NCBI GenBank assembly: GCA_963825315.1
Contig: CAWGST010000002.1
Coordinates: 744,001 to 808,000 of the forward strand
Direction of reading: 5' to 3'
DNA from: DASRLE01 sp963825315
GTDB lineage: Bacteria > Verrucomicrobiota > Verrucomicrobiia > Limisphaerales > Palsa-1400
Length of the DNA stretch: 64,000 nt
Every line of letters starts with the position of its first letter. Within the stretch, counting starts at the first letter, position 1. Below the pieces are notes generated by a model. That model did no database searches. It worked only from the letters and a program-made list of their open reading frames with translations, and had not been told where the DNA came from. Below are positions 22,413 to 30,508 of this stretch, piece by piece. The position numbers were made by a program, and so were the translations under genes.

Positions 22413-24351
22413 AAATCATGTTTTTTGTGGCTGGGGCGGCATAGAGCGATTGGCCGAGTTGGCCCAAACGCGCCAAACCGCGAGGCTCCCCGCGCCGATA
22501 AACCACGACTTGCGCCGCGGCGGGGAACGCCCGCCGGAATTTTTGTTCGATGACGGACTCCCGGCGCCGCAGGGCGGAGCACAAGCGGCAGTCGCTGGGC
22601 GGGGTGGCCAGATTGAGGAAGAGCAACGGGGCGTTGACCTGCATCCGCTGGCAGGCCGCCAACAGGTCTTTGGTTTCTTCAAAGGCCATGTCCGTGAGAA
22701 TGGTCACGCCGTAGAGGGCGCACTGGGCCGGATCGGCCAGCAGCGCGCGCAGGCGTTTGAGGGCCTTCGACATTTCCACCAGCCGATGCGACACTTTGGG
22801 CAGGCGAAAAATCTGTTTGTATTTGAGGAACAGGCCAAAAAAGACCTTCAACCAGCAGTCAACCAACTCCGGCATTTCCAGAAGCCGGATCAGATGCCCG
22901 GTCGGCGCGGAGTCGAGCACCAGGGTGCGGTAACGGTTTTGATCGCACAGGTCCATCACCCGGGTGAGGGCCATGACTTCGTCCAGCCCCGGCGGTGAGA
23001 GGTCCACGATTCGTTCCATCGCTTCCCGGTCAAAGGCAAGGTCCATTTGGGGCAAAAGCGAGTGGAGGAAAGAGCGCAACTCCTCGCTGTAAAGTTGCTT
23101 CAGGGCGCGGAATTCGGCTTGGGCGTCAATCTCCAGCGCGGTCAAGCCCGGACAAATCCGCCGGGGCGCGGGGCCGACCGGCGCTCCCAGACAGTCGGCC
23201 AGCGAGTGGGCGGGGTCGGTGGAAAAAAGCAGCACCTCGCGGGAAGGCGAGTCTTGGGCCAAACGCACACTGGTGGCGCAGGCCAGGGTGGTCTTGCCCA
23301 CGCCGCCTTTGCCGGCGAAGAGCAACAACGATGTTTCGCCGGGCGGGCGGGCCGCCATTTCCACCCACGGACGGTTCGGGGGAATCGGCGCTTGAGGACA
23401 AACCAGCCTCTTGGTCAGGCGCGTCAATCCTGCCCAAAACGCCTTGAGGCCCTCGGCTCCACAAACTTCTTTCGGATACAGGGGCACACCCCACCAGGTG
23501 TAGGGAGATAAATCGGGGCTGCTGAATATCTCACTCAAGATTCGGCTTTGCTGGACGCGTCCGTCCGCGCAGACCGGACATTCATTTTCTGGAAACAGCC
23601 GGTTGACCACAATATCGTTCACCGGCATCTGCGCGCGGTTCAGTTCCGCCAGCAGGGAGCGGGTTTCGCTGAGGCTCATCTCCTCGGCCAGCATCACGGG
23701 CACAAACCGGCTGCGCCCGGAGTCCCGGAGCAAGGCTTCCATCTGTTCGACTGAGCCGGCCAGACCCTCCAGGAACGCATCAATCTCGTCGCGATCAACC
23801 GCGCCGCTGAACAGCTTTCTCATATACCGGTGTTTGGCCAGCAAGGCGTCCAAAGCTCCGAGCCAATTGTGGAGCAACGCGGGCATGGCCAGCAATCGGA
23901 GCGTGTGGCCGGTGGGCGCGGTATCCACCACGATGGTTTGGAAACGCTGGGTGGCGACCCAGCCGGCGATTTCCAGCGAAGCCATCAGTTCGTCCAACCC
24001 CGGCAGGGAAAGGTCCAAAAGGCGGCTGATGTCGTAGTGGTCGAGAAAGGTCCCCCGGGAGGCAATCGCGTAGAGCTTGGGACCGTGCTGGCCTTTGAAG
24101 GCGGCCAGGCTTGCCTGGGCGTCCAGTTCGGTGATCTGCAAGTTGGGCGGCGGCATGGACCCGGCCAGGCTGTCCATCACCGAGTGGGCCGGATCCGTCG
24201 ATACCAGAAGAAAAGCGGTTCCGGGAGAGTCTCTGGCCAGTTGCAGCGCAGTCGCCGTGGCGCAAGAAGTTTTTCCCACTCCGCCCTTGCCGCCGAAGAG
24301 CAGGAGTCTGATCCCTTGGTCTGCCAGGAAGGATGGCGTCGGCGCGCTCAT
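22405..24351 (-). CDS. Tandem ArsA/Get3-family ATPase in the gas-vesicle operon
   Basis: 648 residues made of two ArsA-type ATPase halves. Deviant Walker A motifs are FGGKGGVGKTSCATATA (about residue 18) and FAGKGGVGKTTLACATS (about 346); Switch I-like STDPAHS occurs in both halves (VSTDPAHSVMD, FSTDPAHSLAD), and DTAPTGHTLRLL / DSAPTGHLIRLLEMP follow. A CPVC-like pair (ENECPVCADG) is in the first half and a CRLCSALRR pair in the second. ArsA/Get3 proteins handle hydrophobic cargo, including tail-anchored proteins; a chaperone role for the very hydrophobic GvpA is a reasonable inference. Overlaps gvpG by 4 bp. Confidence 0.88.
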   Translation of the reverse strand: MSAPTPSFLADQGIRLLLFGGKGGVGKTSCATATALQLARDSPGTAFLLVSTDPAHSVMDSLAGSMPPPNLQITELDAQASLAAFKGQHGPKLYAIASRGTFLDHYDISRLLDLSLPGLDELMASLEIAGWVATQRFQTIVVDTAPTGHTLRLLAMPALLHNWLGALDALLAKHRYMRKLFSGAVDRDEIDAFLEGLAGSVEQMEALLRDSGRSRFVPVMLAEEMSLSETRSLLAELNRAQMPVNDIVVNRLFPENECPVCADGRVQQSRILSEIFSSPDLSPYTWWGVPLYPKEVCGAEGLKAFWAGLTRLTKRLVCPQAPIPPNRPWVEMAARPPGETSLLLFAGKGGVGKTTLACATSVRLAQDSPSREVLLFSTDPAHSLADCLGAPVGPAPRRICPGLTALEIDAQAEFRALKQLYSEELRSFLHSLLPQMDLAFDREAMERIVDLSPPGLDEVMALTRVMDLCDQNRYRTLVLDSAPTGHLIRLLEMPELVDCWLKVFFGLFLKYKQIFRLPKVSHRLVEMSKALKRLRALLADPAQCALYGVTILTDMAFEETKDLLAACQRMQVNAPLLFLNLATPPSDCRLCSALRRRESVIEQKFRRAFPAAAQVVVYRRGEPRGLARLGQLGQSLYAAPATKNMIYA

Positions 24352-24575
24352 CTGGATTGAATCCCGTCCAACCGGTCGAGCAACACCTTCTCGCGGGCGC
24401 TAAATTCCGCCTCGGTCAGCCGGCCTGTATCCAGCATCATGTAAAGCTCGCTCAAGTCGGCGGTTATGCGCTCCGGTTCCGCCGCTTGTTCTTGTTGGAT
24501 GGCGTGATGGACCTGGCGGGCCGCCCAGAGGGTGGCGTAGATGGGAGAGAACAGGAGTTTGTCCAGGAGCAGCAT
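24348..24575 (-). CDS. gvpG: Gas vesicle protein GvpG
   Basis: 75 residues with the GvpG pattern: short hydrophobic N-terminus (LLDKLLFSPIYATLWAARQVH), then a charged helix with LSELYMMLDTGRLTEAEFSAREKVLLDRL. GvpG is a small accessory protein that works with GvpF/L during vesicle assembly. Between gvpF/L and the ArsA-like gene. Confidence 0.9.
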   Translation of the reverse strand: MLLLDKLLFSPIYATLWAARQVHHAIQQEQAAEPERITADLSELYMMLDTGRLTEAEFSAREKVLLDRLDGIQSR

Positions 24576-24587
24576 GGGGCATCCGCT

Positions 24588-25367
24588 TCACGTTTGGCCG
24601 TTGAGTTTGAGGTCCATCTCCACGAAATTGTGTGGCGCCCACGGGCCGTTCAAATCAAAGGCGTAGTTGTTGTCAAAGAGCCTGGCGGCCTGGAAAACCG
24701 CCTCTTCCAGTTGCTTTTGGTCGTTTCGTCCAACCAGACAATTGAGATTGGCCACCTCGTTGACATTGCGGAGCGGCGACGGCTTGATTTCGGCGCAGCA
24801 GGGCGCGAGCGCCTCCTCCAGCTTTTCAAAATGGGCTTCGCGGTCATCGTTGAGGATGCGATCGAACAGTTGCCCCAGTTCGATCCTGTCCTCCTGGCGC
24901 GGTTCGCGCTGGTTTCCCAGCAATCGGTCGCGGGCGGCGCGCAATTCGGGGTGAATATCAATGAAATACTCGAAGATATTGGGCACGTCCCACTTCACGC
25001 GCAAACCCATCTCGACCTTGCCGGCAACGCGCTCCAGTTGTTCCAAAAAGACTTCCTGGTTGAGCGAAAGCAACTGCCGAACCGCTTTAACATCGTTGGC
25101 AATGGTGCCGAAGGCCATCGGCAGGACGGTGTTCTCCAGCATCAGCCGCTTGAGGACTTCTTTGTGGGCCGCCAGGTGGGCGCGTTCCGGGCGGAGTTTT
25201 TGTCGGGCGCAATCACTGACCACTGCCGCCACGCGGCCATTGCGGACACTATAGACGGTGCCGCCGTCAATGCCCGCGACATCGAAAGTGCGGTCCTTCC
25301 CAAGGGCCGCGATGGCATACAGGTATTCTCCACCCTGGAGCGGGCCGGATTCAGAAATCGTGTTCAT
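24588..25367 (-). CDS. gvpF: Gas vesicle protein GvpF/GvpL (copy 1)
   Basis: 259 residues. Family features are the N-terminal EYLYAIAAL strand, HKEVLKRLMLENTVLPMAFGT (about 70-90), GKVEMGLRVKWDVPNIFEYF, and the C-terminal DLNGPWAPHNFVEM that ends the ferredoxin-like domain. GvpF/L binds GvpA and is thought to deliver it during vesicle nucleation. A second member is encoded at 37613-38491. Confidence 0.92.
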   Translation of the reverse strand: MNTISESGPLQGGEYLYAIAALGKDRTFDVAGIDGGTVYSVRNGRVAAVVSDCARQKLRPERAHLAAHKEVLKRLMLENTVLPMAFGTIANDVKAVRQLLSLNQEVFLEQLERVAGKVEMGLRVKWDVPNIFEYFIDIHPELRAARDRLLGNQREPRQEDRIELGQLFDRILNDDREAHFEKLEEALAPCCAEIKPSPLRNVNEVANLNCLVGRNDQKQLEEAVFQAARLFDNNYAFDLNGPWAPHNFVEMDLKLNGQT

Positions 25368-25391
25368 GGCTCTGACTCCGTGGCGATGCGT

Positions 25392-25727
25392 TCAATACTG
25401 GAATTTGAATCCGCCGGCGCTGCCCGTGGCGGGGCAATCCCGGATTGACCGGGAGGATTTGATCGGCCGCCGGACGGGCCGCCCGGCCGTTTCCTTGCCG
25501 AGGCGCAGCAACAGGGCCTCTTTTTCCAATTCCACCGTCTGTAGGCGGGCGTTGACGTTGATCAATCGGAGCGTCAGGTTCTTGCGTTCCGTTTCGCGCC
25601 GGAATTTTTCCATCTCCAAGGCGGTGATCGCCATGTAGGCCTTGTAAGGGACGATCACCTGGTCCGGGGTGCCGGAACGGGTGCGGATGTCTTTGACGCC
25701 GCGAATTATTTGTTTTAGAGGAGGCAT
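25392..25727 (-). CDS. Small coiled-coil gas-vesicle-cluster protein, GvpV-like
   Basis: 111 residues from the ATG at 25727, which overlaps the end of gvpN by 13 bp. The N-terminal half contains RTRSGTPDQVIVPYKAYMAI and the middle is a coiled coil (ALEMEKFRRETERKNLTLRL to VELEKEALLLRLG). Proteins of this size and pattern occur next to gvpN and gvpF in Gram-negative gas-vesicle clusters and have been named GvpV in some; this assignment is by resemblance and position. The C-terminal 35 residues are basic and low in order. Confidence 0.6.
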   Translation of the reverse strand: MPPLKQIIRGVKDIRTRSGTPDQVIVPYKAYMAITALEMEKFRRETERKNLTLRLINVNARLQTVELEKEALLLRLGKETAGRPVRRPIKSSRSIRDCPATGSAGGFKFQY

Positions 25728-26749
25728 TCGCCGTTTCCTTTCTTGGTGGCATTGCGCGGGCGCGGGCCGGGGGAAGTGGGCGGGATGGAAGCCGTCGTGG
25801 CGCGCAGCCCGCCGAGCAAGGCTTCCTCGACCTTCTGGGGCATGATGGAGCGGCCGTCCCGAGTGACCTTGGCCGTTTCCGAACTCAGAATATCGCGGCA
25901 GACCCATTGGAAGATGGAATCCTCCGGTTGGGCATGCACCCCGCGCAAAGTCAGGATGCGGGCGATGGCGATGCAGGCGCGGATGGTCGGCCGGCTGTTG
26001 CTCACGCCGACGCGCCGGAGCTTGCGCACCAGATCCACGATGATTTCGGCATCGGCCAGGCCGATGCCGGAGCGGCCGGCGGTGATCTGAATCTCCGTCT
26101 CCCGGTCGTAGTGTTCCAGTTGAATGGTAATCAAGCGGTCCATCAAAGCGTCCTGCGTTTTATGAACCCCCGCGTACTCTTCGGGATTGGAGGTGAAAAT
26201 GGCGCGGAATTCCGGATGCACCTGCAAGTAGCCGCCGCCGGAGCGGCGCAGCTTGGGCAGGTTGAGGATGCGTTCGGAAAAGATGCTCAGAAAGGGATTG
26301 TTGGCTTCAGGCCGCGAGCGGTTGAATTCGTCGTAGATCAGCGTGTCCCCGTCCTGGCAAGCGGTGGTGAGCCGGTTTTCCAGCCAGAGCGACTTCATCT
26401 CCTCCTCGGTTTTGACAACCGAATGGATGTAGTTGTCAATGACCTTGTGCTTGCGGTAGCCGCTGTCCTGGCCGACGAGATCCGAACTGCCGAAGTCATC
26501 GTCCCCGTGGATCAGCGACACGGGCCGGCCCAATTGCGCGGCCACATGAAACGCCACCGTGGTCTTGCCGGTGCCGGCGGCGCCGGCGAAATGGATGGGA
26601 TAGCCCGCCTGCAAATAGGTCAGCGCCCGCCTTGCGATCTGATCCACAAACGGCGTCGTCACAAATCCGTTGCTGGGTTCGGGCAAAAAGGTGTCGGGGG
26701 CGCTTTCCACCCTTTCTCTTCCGGGCGCTTTGTAGTTACGAACATTCAT
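25715..26749 (-). CDS. gvpN: Gas vesicle AAA+ ATPase GvpN
   Basis: 344 residues from the ATG at 26749 (MNVRNYKAPG). MoxR-like AAA+ protein: Walker A HFAGAAGTGKTTVAFHVA (about residue 55), the family GDDDFGSSDLVGQDSGYR, Walker B TLIYDEFNRSRPEANNPFLS, sensor region AIFTSNPEEYAGVHKTQDAL. GvpN is required for vesicles to grow beyond the bicone stage. An upstream ATG at 26761 adds four residues. The C-terminus is extended by a basic tail. Confidence 0.93.
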   Translation of the reverse strand: MNVRNYKAPGRERVESAPDTFLPEPSNGFVTTPFVDQIARRALTYLQAGYPIHFAGAAGTGKTTVAFHVAAQLGRPVSLIHGDDDFGSSDLVGQDSGYRKHKVIDNYIHSVVKTEEEMKSLWLENRLTTACQDGDTLIYDEFNRSRPEANNPFLSIFSERILNLPKLRRSGGGYLQVHPEFRAIFTSNPEEYAGVHKTQDALMDRLITIQLEHYDRETEIQITAGRSGIGLADAEIIVDLVRKLRRVGVSNSRPTIRACIAIARILTLRGVHAQPEDSIFQWVCRDILSSETAKVTRDGRSIMPQKVEEALLGGLRATTASIPPTSPGPRPRNATKKGNGECLL

Positions 26750-26937
26750 GCGGAAACACAAGTGTTTTTATTGTTGTCCAAGGCCGGGCCGCTGCTGCTC
26801 AGAACGGCCTCAATGACCGGTAGCCCCCCATCCGCTCTCGTGCGGCGCCAACACACACAACCCACACAACCCACACAGCCCAACAACCCGGTCATTAAGG
26901 CCAAACTGTCCTGATCAACGGTGGCGGCGCGCTGGCC

Positions 26938-27351
26938 CTACCGTTTCTTCTTTCTCGCTTTGGGTGCCGTCTCCTCGGTCGGTTCCTCAGCCCGAAAAGA
27001 CGGCTTTGCGGCCGTTGGCGCTCGCCGGGTCCCGGCGCTGGCGCCATGCCACACCCGATGCGCGCCCGCGAGGTCATCCCGGAATTCATCCTGCAACTTG
27101 GCCACGTTTTGCCGCAGCTCGGTCACCGCGTCCTTGACGCGGACGACAAAGCCGCCCAGTTCAGCTTTGGTGTGTTTGGCCATCTCGGATCGGGCCTCTC
27201 CGAAGCCGCTCAACATCTGGCTGACCGCGGCCCGCGTTTCCGCGCGGGTTTCCGCGAGGTTGCTCATCAAATCCGCGCGGCTGTCCCGCGATGCGGCGAT
27301 CTCGCCGCACAACCGCTCCATGTCATTGATTAAATTATTTGTCATAGACAA
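26938..27351 (-). CDS. Helical gas-vesicle-associated protein, GvpC-like candidate
   Basis: 137 residues (ATG at 27351; a second ATG at 27345). The sequence is almost entirely helical with charged/hydrophobic periodicity (NLAETRAETRAAVSQMLSGF, VVRVKDAVTELRQNVAKLQD), followed by LAGAHRVWHGASAG and a basic, alanine-rich tail. It lies between gvpA and gvpN, the usual place of gvpC, whose helical repeats wrap the outside of the vesicle. Clear 33-residue GvpC repeats are not seen, so the name is tentative. Confidence 0.5.
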   Translation of the reverse strand: MSMTNNLINDMERLCGEIAASRDSRADLMSNLAETRAETRAAVSQMLSGFGEARSEMAKHTKAELGGFVVRVKDAVTELRQNVAKLQDEFRDDLAGAHRVWHGASAGTRRAPTAAKPSFRAEEPTEETAPKARKKKR

Positions 27352-27444
27352 ACCTTTCCTGTTTCGAGGATTTCTGCTTGCAGCGTTGGGTCAGGCGGAG
27401 AATGAAATCAATTCCCCGCCCGACGCTTTCCGCCTCCGCCCTGT

Positions 27445-27663
27445 TTAGGCCGGGGCTGCCGCGGTCGCCGTCAGGCCGATCGCCTCGGCATACTTCAAGT
27501 ATGTCTCAACGGAGGCGATGACAACGCGGGCTTCAATGGAAACCAGTTCGATGCCGACCAGTGAAACCTTGGCCCAAACATCAATGACGATGCCCTTGTC
27601 AAGAATTCGATCCACCACTTCTGCCAGACTCGAGGAGTCTGTTGCTTTTGTAACTTTTGCCAT
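27445..27663 (-). CDS. gvpA: Major gas vesicle structural protein GvpA
   Basis: 72 residues with the almost invariant core SSSLAEVVDRILDKGIVIDVW, AKVSLVGIELVSIEARVVIA and SVETYLKYAEAIGL. GvpA forms the ribbed wall of the gas vesicle, giving buoyancy. Shortest GvpA-family member in the window and first gene of the operon, preceded by a sigma-54 promoter 80 bp upstream. Confidence 0.97.
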   Translation of the reverse strand: MAKVTKATDSSSLAEVVDRILDKGIVIDVWAKVSLVGIELVSIEARVVIASVETYLKYAEAIGLTATAAAPA

Positions 27664-27741
27664 ATTCGTTCTTGTTTTTAATGTTTCGCTTTTACTCTTG
27701 AACCTTTCAGAACATCTGGAAGCGTTCCCGGCGACAAGCCA

Positions 27742-27757
27742 AGCATAAGAGATGCCA
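27742..27757 (-). promoter_or_regulatory. Sigma-54 (RpoN) promoter of the gvpA operon
   Basis: On the minus strand the 16 bases read TGGCATCTCTTATGCT: GG at -24 and GC at -12 with exactly 10 nt between, matching TGGCAC-N5-TTGCA at the key positions. It is 78-94 bp upstream of gvpA. A sigma-54 activator with an intact GAFTGA motif is encoded in the second gas-vesicle operon (41171-42616). Confidence 0.7.
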
Positions 27758-28346
27758 TGGCTCGGGGGATGAGTTGCCGCAAGGTGTTTGCCCTCTCATT
27801 CACCGGGGTTTTCCGCCGCTTTTTTATATTCAGCAACGGCCCGCCGGCGGCTTTTTAGGGAATTGGTTCCCTGACCGGCGCTCCCTATTGGCAGGGCGCT
27901 CCTTGCTTCTTCGCTGTTTTCGGTGGAATAGATTTGCGGTAACTATTCAGGTCGCCGAAGGCTGGCGGCTTGTCGTTGCCTGATCAAATCAAAATCGGTG
28001 GGGCGAGACTCTGTCGAGCCGTGACTCGATCGAGATGGGGTTTAGCCTTTAGATTCTTACCATTGAAATCTCGTCAGATTATCTCTCAGATTTTGAATCC
28101 GTGTCCATCCGTGTCCATCCGTGGTTAAGAATTTCAAATCCTTTTGGCTAGAATTTAGCCTTTTGATATGTAGGTCCGGAAAATCGGCAACATCGGCTAC
28201 ATCCTTTATAGTCAACGACTTAGCTGGCAACAAAATCGGCAACAGAGCAGCAACAAGCCCGTTACATTAACGATAAAGCCGGCTTGGACTGGTTGGACGG
28301 TTTAATGACCATCGGTGTTTTAGAGCATTCCACGGCGCGCTCGCCA

Positions 28347-28446
28347 TCCGCCAGCCATGTTCCATCTTAACAAATTGCCGCGCTTTGTCCATGCCTGCAA
28401 TTATGTTGTTATGCGGGCTTGATAAACATTAAGTGCGGCTGGCGGA
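28347..28446 (+). ncRNA. Structured left-end region of IS110, bridge-RNA candidate
   Basis: TCCGCCAGCC (28347-28356) pairs with GGCTGGCGGA (28437-28446), enclosing a 7-bp hairpin GCCTGCA/TGCGGGC (28393-28418). Some IS110-family elements encode a bridge RNA in the non-coding end next to the recombinase gene that specifies donor and target DNA; location and folding fit, but the guide loops are not identified. Confidence 0.35.
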
Positions 28447-28514
28447 GGAAGGTTTCCTCCCGGTAAAACGTTGTGTCCGTAGGAAACAAAAACAACGAAC
28501 CGAAAGGAAACCGT

Positions 28515-29720
28515 ATGACGCAGAAATTAATGGCTGGAATTGACCTGCATAGCAACAACTTGTTTTGCGGGATAGTGGACCAAAGGGGCAAGCGCTTGTT
28601 TGAGAAGAAACTGCCTTGCGACCTGGCGCTGGTGCTGGAAGCGCTCAAGCCGTGGCGCAAACAACTGAAATGTATCGCGGTGGAATCGACCTATAACTGG
28701 TATTGGTTGGTGGACGGGCTGCAAGATGCCGGCTATGAGGTGCGGCTGGCCAATCCGGCCAAGATACAGCAATACAACGGACTCAAGCACGCCGATGACC
28801 GCTCGGACGCTTTTTTCCTGGCGGAATTGCTGCGCCTGGAGATTTTGCCAACCGGTCATATTTGTGAGCGCAAATGGCGCGCGGTGCGCGATTTGTTGCG
28901 GCGGCGGATGAGACTGGTGAGCCAGCGGACCAGCCTGTTGTTGAGCGTGAAAAGTTTGCATACGCGCGTCACCGGCCAGGACCTGGCGACGGGCAGGCTC
29001 AAGGCGCTGGCGCCGGAGGAGGCGGGCGGGTTGTTCGACGATCCATCCGATCGATTGATTGCCGGGGTGCAGGTGCAGTTGTTGCAGCACTTCCAGACGA
29101 GTATTGACAAAGTGGAGAAGGCAGCGCTGAAAAACGTCTCGGACTTGCCGTCTTACCAGGGACTGCAAAGCCTGCCTGGGGTGGGCAGGATTTTAGGGCT
29201 GACCATTCTGTTGGAAACGGCGGAGCCGCAGCGTTTTGCCAGCGCGGGAAACTACGCCAGCTACTGCCGGTGTGTGGATTCACGGCGCATTTCCAATGGG
29301 AAGAAGAAGGGGGAAAACAATCAGAAGTGCGGCAATAAATTTTTGTCCTGGGCTTTTGTGGAAGCGGCCAATTTCGCCCGGCGGCATGATGGCCCGTGTC
29401 GCTCCTTCTTTGATCGCAAGCAGGCGCAAACCAACCGGATGGTGGCAACCAAGGCGCTGGCCTGCAAGCTGGCCAAGGCGGCCTGGCACATCCTGATCCA
29501 GGGAAAGCCTTACGATGCGGCGCGGATGTTTCCGGGCCAGACGGGCGGGATTTTGGTGGTGGAAAAGAAAACCCGTGATTCGGAGGTCGCGGGCGCGCCT
29601 CTGGGCCGGGCCGGGGCGAGTCCGTTACGCGTGGCGACCGGCGGCGACGCGAACGGTGGTTCGGAAGGCCGTCGCCGCCGCTCGCCCGGCCCGGCCCAGA
29701 GCACGGCGCGGTCAGGCTGA
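28515..29720 (+). CDS. IS110-family DEDD transposase
   Basis: About 401 residues from the ATG at 28515, which has an AAAGGAAA ribosome-binding site. The N-terminal RuvC-like DEDD domain is visible (AGIDLHSNNLFCGIVD, AVESTYNWYWLVDGL, KHADDRSDAFFLAELL) and the C-terminal transposase_20 domain has LQSLPGVGRILGLTILLE and the serine region NYASYCRCVDS. The final 45 residues (after VVEKKTRD) are low-complexity and arginine/glycine-rich, unlike the family. IS110 elements lack inverted repeats, so the element borders cannot be set. It sits between the two gas-vesicle operons. Confidence 0.9.
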   Translation: MTQKLMAGIDLHSNNLFCGIVDQRGKRLFEKKLPCDLALVLEALKPWRKQLKCIAVESTYNWYWLVDGLQDAGYEVRLANPAKIQQYNGLKHADDRSDAFFLAELLRLEILPTGHICERKWRAVRDLLRRRMRLVSQRTSLLLSVKSLHTRVTGQDLATGRLKALAPEEAGGLFDDPSDRLIAGVQVQLLQHFQTSIDKVEKAALKNVSDLPSYQGLQSLPGVGRILGLTILLETAEPQRFASAGNYASYCRCVDSRRISNGKKKGENNQKCGNKFLSWAFVEAANFARRHDGPCRSFFDRKQAQTNRMVATKALACKLAKAAWHILIQGKPYDAARMFPGQTGGILVVEKKTRDSEVAGAPLGRAGASPLRVATGGDANGGSEGRRRRSPGPAQSTARSG

Positions 29721-30508
29721 ACGAATTTAGGGAGAGCGGTCGCCAGCTTGCGAAAGGGGTTGGCGAAAAGCCCTGTGGTTTGATTGGCGGCGGCCGCTTT
29801 CCCGCTGAGCTAAAAGGTTGCCAGGATAATTTAAAGGCGATTCGACCGTGCCGTGAATCAGCTTGAGGTTGGACTGGGTCTCCTTTGAGACCCGGAACCC
29901 ACAGTTCTACGGAATTGAATGAACACGGCCCGGCACTGAACGTTTTCTGGACTCGGCAACGAGTTGGGCGCGCGGGCGGATGGTGGGAGATGGCCGTTAA
30001 AATAATGACGGCCACAGAGCGCGCTAGATCCGGATGGGTGACTGACGGATTGCTTTTAAGCGGTCTGAATCAGGAGAAAGAAATGAAAGGCTCGAATGCG
30101 GCTTTTAAAAAAATGGCGGCAGATTGGAGAAACTCGATGAAAAATTGAGGACAGAAGCGTTTTGCCTGTTGACAAACCGCACTAATGGGTGACCCCTTTA
30201 CGAAAATCAAAACTGGGTTCTCCGTTTCAGCCTGCTGGTCATTACCGTGCCCATGAATCAGGTACACAACAACAGTTTTTGTTTTTATCCTGACAAAAAT
30301 CGCGACGATTTTTCATTGGACAGATGCTTTGGTACGACCCCTTTGACGGTTTCGTGCGCCATATTTTGCCAGCCGAAGATCAAATTAAGCTTGCTATTAG
30401 CGCGCCTTTTGGCACGCTTGCCGCGTTGCCATGATTTCATGGTTTTGTGGCTGTGAGCCTTTGATTGTGGTGACGCCAGTTTTACATCGGATGATCCTAC
30501 GGCCAAAT
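29721..30508 (+). other. Intergenic region right of the IS110 gene
   Basis: No supported gene of normal size. It should contain the right end of the IS110. A hairpin GGCCGT/ACGGCC at about 29992-30013 and a possible 21-codon ORF at 30083-30148 with an AGGAGAAAG ribosome-binding site are the only signals. The last 70 bp form the leader of the surface protein at 30509. Confidence 0.5.

Larger units (their letters stand above)
27664..28514. other. Intergenic region: gvpA leader/promoter and IS110 left end
   Basis: About 850 bp without a supported gene. Near gvpA it holds the sigma-54 promoter and an about 65-nt leader. GGGAA-TTG-TTCCC-like and GCCGCC-rich dyads occur at 27840-27880. Around 28099-28124 there is a short tandem CCATCCGTGT repeat. 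From about 28340 it becomes the structured left end of the IS110 element. Confidence 0.6.

Noticed and set aside
25728..25907. Upstream extension of the GvpV-like gene by 60 codons
   Set aside because: That part is the out-of-frame shadow of gvpN; the ATG at 25727 gives the normal start.
29885..30148. 87-codon ORF right of the IS110 gene
   Set aside because: No ribosome-binding site at its start; only its last 21 codons have one, and those encode no recognisable peptide.
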